From Pseudomonadota bacterium (GTDB taxonomy: Bacteria; Pseudomonadota; Gammaproteobacteria; Steroidobacterales; GCA-2729495), in the NCBI GenBank assembly GCA_030836925.1, contig JAUPLK010000093.1, positions 1 through 6,686 on the forward strand: a stretch of 6,686 nucleotides of DNA, given 5' to 3'. Shown here piece by piece: positions 4,663-6,686 of this stretch. Positions within the stretch are counted from its first letter, which is position 1; each line of letters opens with the position of its first letter. Below the pieces are notes generated by a model. The model had not been told where the DNA came from. It worked only from the letters and a program-made list of their open reading frames with translations, and did no database searches. The position numbers were made by a program, and so were the translations under genes.

Positions 4663-5778
4663 ATGAGGCGGGTCAGGGTGAAGGCAATCATTTGCGGCGC
4701 TCTCATCAGCTGCAGCCTGGGCCTTTCGGCATGGGCAGCACCGGTAACGCCAGTGCTGGTGCAGCCGGACGGCAGCTACCCGGTCGCGCCGCTGGCAAAG
4801 CCCGTGATCGTCATCAAGGTCGTCCAGCATTCCCCCTTGAATCTGCAAAAGGCCCCGACGATCAAGGAGGGGCTGGCGACCAACGTGGAGCGGATGGCGC
4901 ACTGGATCAACCAGGCCTGCACGACGGGAAAAAAGCCGGACATCATCCTGTTCAACGAGTTTCCGCTCACCGGTTATTCGGCCGGTTCCCGGGCTGAGAA
5001 GCTCAAGTTCACCATCCAGGTGCCCGGTCCGGAGACCGAACGGATCGGTGAGCTTGCCAAGGCCTGCGACACCTATGTGGTTTTCGGCAGCTATGCGACG
5101 GACCCGGACTGGCCGGGCCATATCCTCAGTCTCAATCCGGTGATCGGCCGTGACGGCAAGCTCCGGAAAGCCTACTGGAAGTCACGCAATATCCTGCGCC
5201 TCAACCCCGGTGAGGAGATTCCAACCACGACAGTCGAGGGCGTGCGTGACCGGTTCCGGGCGAAGTACGGCATCGAAGAGGAGTTCCCGGTACTGCAGAC
5301 CGAGTTTGGCAACATCGTGGTCAGCACCGTGCAGCTGGATCCGTTCGTGTTTGCGGCCTACGCGATGCGCGGCGCCGAGATCATCCTGCGCACGGCAACC
5401 CTGTTCTCGAAGACCGACGTGCAGGCCATCGCGCTTTACAACAACGTCTATTCGGCGATGTCCAATATCACTTTTCCGCCGGAGTCGGGTGTGCCGGCAA
5501 GCTTCGGCGGCGGCTCGCTGATCGTTGCGCCGATGGGCAAGGTGCTGGCCGAGGATCCCAGCAACAACGAGGGCATCATCGAGGCGGAGATTCCGATCGC
5601 CGAGTTTCGCAAGGGCCGCACGATTCCGCGTTATCCGCTCGAGATCGTGAAGCCCGTGTTTGATCAGTATCGCCAGGAAGTGCCGCTGAACCACCTGGAT
5701 GTGCCTGCCGACAAGCTGCCGCAGACCAACCAGGACATGAAGAAGCTGATCGATGACGCCAGTCGCTGGCTCAACTGA
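4663..5778 (+). CDS. Exported nitrilase-superfamily (carbon-nitrogen hydrolase) protein lacking the catalytic Cys
   Basis: This 371-residue protein begins with a signal peptide: basic MRRVRVK, a hydrophobic stretch, and LSAWA-AP, which suits signal peptidase I after A25. A lipobox-like LISC (14-17) is an alternative. The CN-hydrolase domain spans about 48-320. The catalytic Glu motif is ILFNEFPLTGYSAG (E99), the Lys motif GKLRKAYWKSRN (K173), and late-domain strands include GGGSLIVAPMGKVLAEDPSN and GIIEAEI. The third motif, normally G-x-x-x-x-x-I-C-[YW]-D before a GAE segment, reads GNIVVSTVQLD (216-226) followed by MRGAEIILR. V223 aligns with the nucleophilic Cys, and no Cys lies nearby. Amide or nitrile hydrolysis by the usual mechanism is therefore unlikely; it may bind a ligand or use other chemistry, in the periplasm. 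GGGGAG lies 6 bases before the ATG. Repeat copy B precedes the gene and copy C follows its stop. Confidence 0.85.
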   Translation: MRRVRVKAIICGALISCSLGLSAWAAPVTPVLVQPDGSYPVAPLAKPVIVIKVVQHSPLNLQKAPTIKEGLATNVERMAHWINQACTTGKKPDIILFNEFPLTGYSAGSRAEKLKFTIQVPGPETERIGELAKACDTYVVFGSYATDPDWPGHILSLNPVIGRDGKLRKAYWKSRNILRLNPGEEIPTTTVEGVRDRFRAKYGIEEEFPVLQTEFGNIVVSTVQLDPFVFAAYAMRGAEIILRTATLFSKTDVQAIALYNNVYSAMSNITFPPESGVPASFGGGSLIVAPMGKVLAEDPSNNEGIIEAEIPIAEFRKGRTIPRYPLEIVKPVFDQYRQEVPLNHLDVPADKLPQTNQDMKKLIDDASRWLN

Positions 5779-5795
5779 AAAATAAATCCGGCACC
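5779..5795 (+). repeat. Dispersed intergenic repeat, copy C
   Basis: The core AAAATAAATCCGGCACC begins directly after the nitrilase-like stop codon and is followed by ATTTT instead of TTTT. It has the same orientation as copy B and ends 20 bases before the SDR start. Confidence 0.88.
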
Positions 5796-5815
5796 ATTTT
5801 CAAGGCAGCATTTCC

Positions 5816-6637
5816 ATGCAGACGGGAATCGGCGGAAAGATTGCCCTTGTAACGGCCTCCACGCAGGGTATCGGCTTTGCGACGGCGCAACTCCTGGCGG
5901 AGGAGGGTGCGACCGTATGGGTGCACGGGCGCGGTGGCGACAATCTGCAACATGCGCTGGAGCGCATCCGGCAGGCGGTACCTGGCGCACAGCTGCATGG
6001 CGTGGCAGCGGATCTCGCTGCCGATGACGGTGTCGCGCGGCTGCTGGCGCAGTTGCCGGCAGTCGATATCCTCGTCAACTGCTATGCGGATACCGGCGCA
6101 AAGATGCTCGCCGATGTCAGTGCCGCCGACTGGGACACCGTCCTGCACAACAACCTCGCGCCAGCCTCGGCGATCAGTAGCCATTACCTGGCCGGTATGC
6201 TGCGCAGGGATTGGGGGCGGATCGTGTTTGTCTCCAGCGACCTGGCGCTGCGGCCGCTGCCCTTCATGGTGCCGTATTCCGCGGCGAAGATGGCGCAGCT
6301 GACCCTGGCACGCGGGCTGGCCGAAATGACAGCAGGCAGCGAGGTCAGGGTCAATGCCGTGCTGGCGGGGCTGACCCTGACGGAGCGCACCGAACGCATC
6401 CTGCGCGGTACGGCCGAAGGTCACGGCATCCCCTTTGCGAAATTCATGCAGGATTATTTCCACGACCCGGCCTGCAGTCATGTCGCGGCGGTGGGGCACG
6501 CCACCTCGCTGATCAAGCGCCTGCTCCAACCCGAAGAGGTCGCCAACCTGATCGTCTACCTGTGCAGTCAGCTCAGCTCCGGGACGAACGGTGCCACCCT
6601 GCGCTGTGACGGGGGCGCGACCCTGACCGCCATTTGA
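5816..6637 (+). CDS. Short-chain dehydrogenase/reductase (SDR) family oxidoreductase
   Basis: This 273-residue protein has the classical SDR length and Rossmann fold. The cofactor loop is TASTQGIG (13-20), a TGxxxGxG variant with Ala at the second position. An acidic ADL (65-67) should contact the adenine ring. The usual NNAG is replaced by NCYAD (88-92). The catalytic positions are N113 (HNNLA), a Ser in FVSSD (140 or 141), Y154 and K158 in YSAAK. The strand VNAVLAG (179-185) corresponds to the common VNxVxPG, with Ala for Pro. The C-terminus has LLQPEEVANLIVYLCSQLSS and the closing GATLRCDGG. It should catalyse NAD(P)-dependent alcohol/ketone interconversion in the cytoplasm. R39 in HGRG after the second strand hints at NADP(H) preference. 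The ribosome binding site is weak (AAGG, 10 bases away). It is the third gene of the cluster, 37 bases after the nitrilase-like gene. Confidence 0.92.
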   Translation: MQTGIGGKIALVTASTQGIGFATAQLLAEEGATVWVHGRGGDNLQHALERIRQAVPGAQLHGVAADLAADDGVARLLAQLPAVDILVNCYADTGAKMLADVSAADWDTVLHNNLAPASAISSHYLAGMLRRDWGRIVFVSSDLALRPLPFMVPYSAAKMAQLTLARGLAEMTAGSEVRVNAVLAGLTLTERTERILRGTAEGHGIPFAKFMQDYFHDPACSHVAAVGHATSLIKRLLQPEEVANLIVYLCSQLSSGTNGATLRCDGGATLTAI

Positions 6638-6686
6638 GGCGGACCCGCGCCGCACGCGGCTCACACGGCAGCAAAACGCAATACAC
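6638..6686. other. Non-coding tail after the SDR gene
   Basis: These 49 bases hold no convincing gene start. A short GC stem, GCCGC (6649-6653) with GCGGC (6656-6660), has only a 2-base gap and no T-run, so it is not called a terminator. The core repeat seen at the preceding junctions is absent here. Confidence 0.5.

Noticed and set aside
4396..5121. Minus-strand open frame across the flavin-reductase/nitrilase-like junction
   Set aside because: It reads through repeat copy B and partial B' (giving a duplicated VPxxKVPDLF-type stretch) and opposes two conserved genes; a shadow frame.
6649..6660. GCCGC/GCGGC stem as a terminator of the SDR cluster
   Set aside because: The loop would be only two bases and no T-run follows.

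Overview
The window is a visibly GC-rich stretch with dense coding. Protein families, GC-rich third positions and gene order all suggest Pseudomonadota, probably a gammaproteobacterium or close relative; the sequence alone does not fix the genus. No RNA gene, CRISPR array, transposase or complete insertion sequence is visible. Nine protein genes are supported, one of them cut by the window edge.

Region 1 (1-1969) is a divergent regulator/target pair. On the minus strand, a glutathione S-transferase (GST) gene is followed after 5 bases by the start of a pyridoxamine-phosphate-oxidase-like flavoprotein that runs off the left edge. A LysR-family regulator is transcribed in the opposite direction. 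The 159-base gap between them holds a perfect 7-bp dyad, CACTGTT-N11-AACAGTG, with the T-N11-A layout of a LysR operator. It lies between, and touches, weak promoter candidates for both directions.

Region 2 (1970-2952) continues on the plus strand with an AhpD/carboxymuconolactone-decarboxylase-like protein and a small DUF3297 protein. The AhpD-like protein keeps the CxxC pair but has lost the usual proton-relay Glu and His. The DUF3297 gene ends at a hairpin shared with the converging gene.

Region 3 (2953-6637) is a redox-enzyme neighbourhood. A flavodoxin-fold NAD(P)H/FMN reductase-like gene on the minus strand diverges from a plus-strand cluster of three genes. These are a flavin-reductase-like split-barrel protein with a C-terminal segment resembling the PCP_red domain of protochlorophyllide reductase, an exported nitrilase-superfamily protein whose nucleophilic cysteine is missing, and a short-chain dehydrogenase/reductase. 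Every junction in this region carries the same 17-21 bp AT-to-GC element (core AAAATAAATCCGGCACC). There are three copies plus one partial, and two copies form perfect 21-bp inverted repeats exactly around the flavin-reductase gene. The element is either a REP/MITE-like dispersed repeat or a shared leader element.

The cluster genes may cooperate in reducing or hydrolysing a small organic substrate, but nothing in the sequence identifies it. The most notable points are the repeat-bounded gene units, the split-barrel/PCP_red-like fusion, and the exported nitrilase homologue without its catalytic cysteine.
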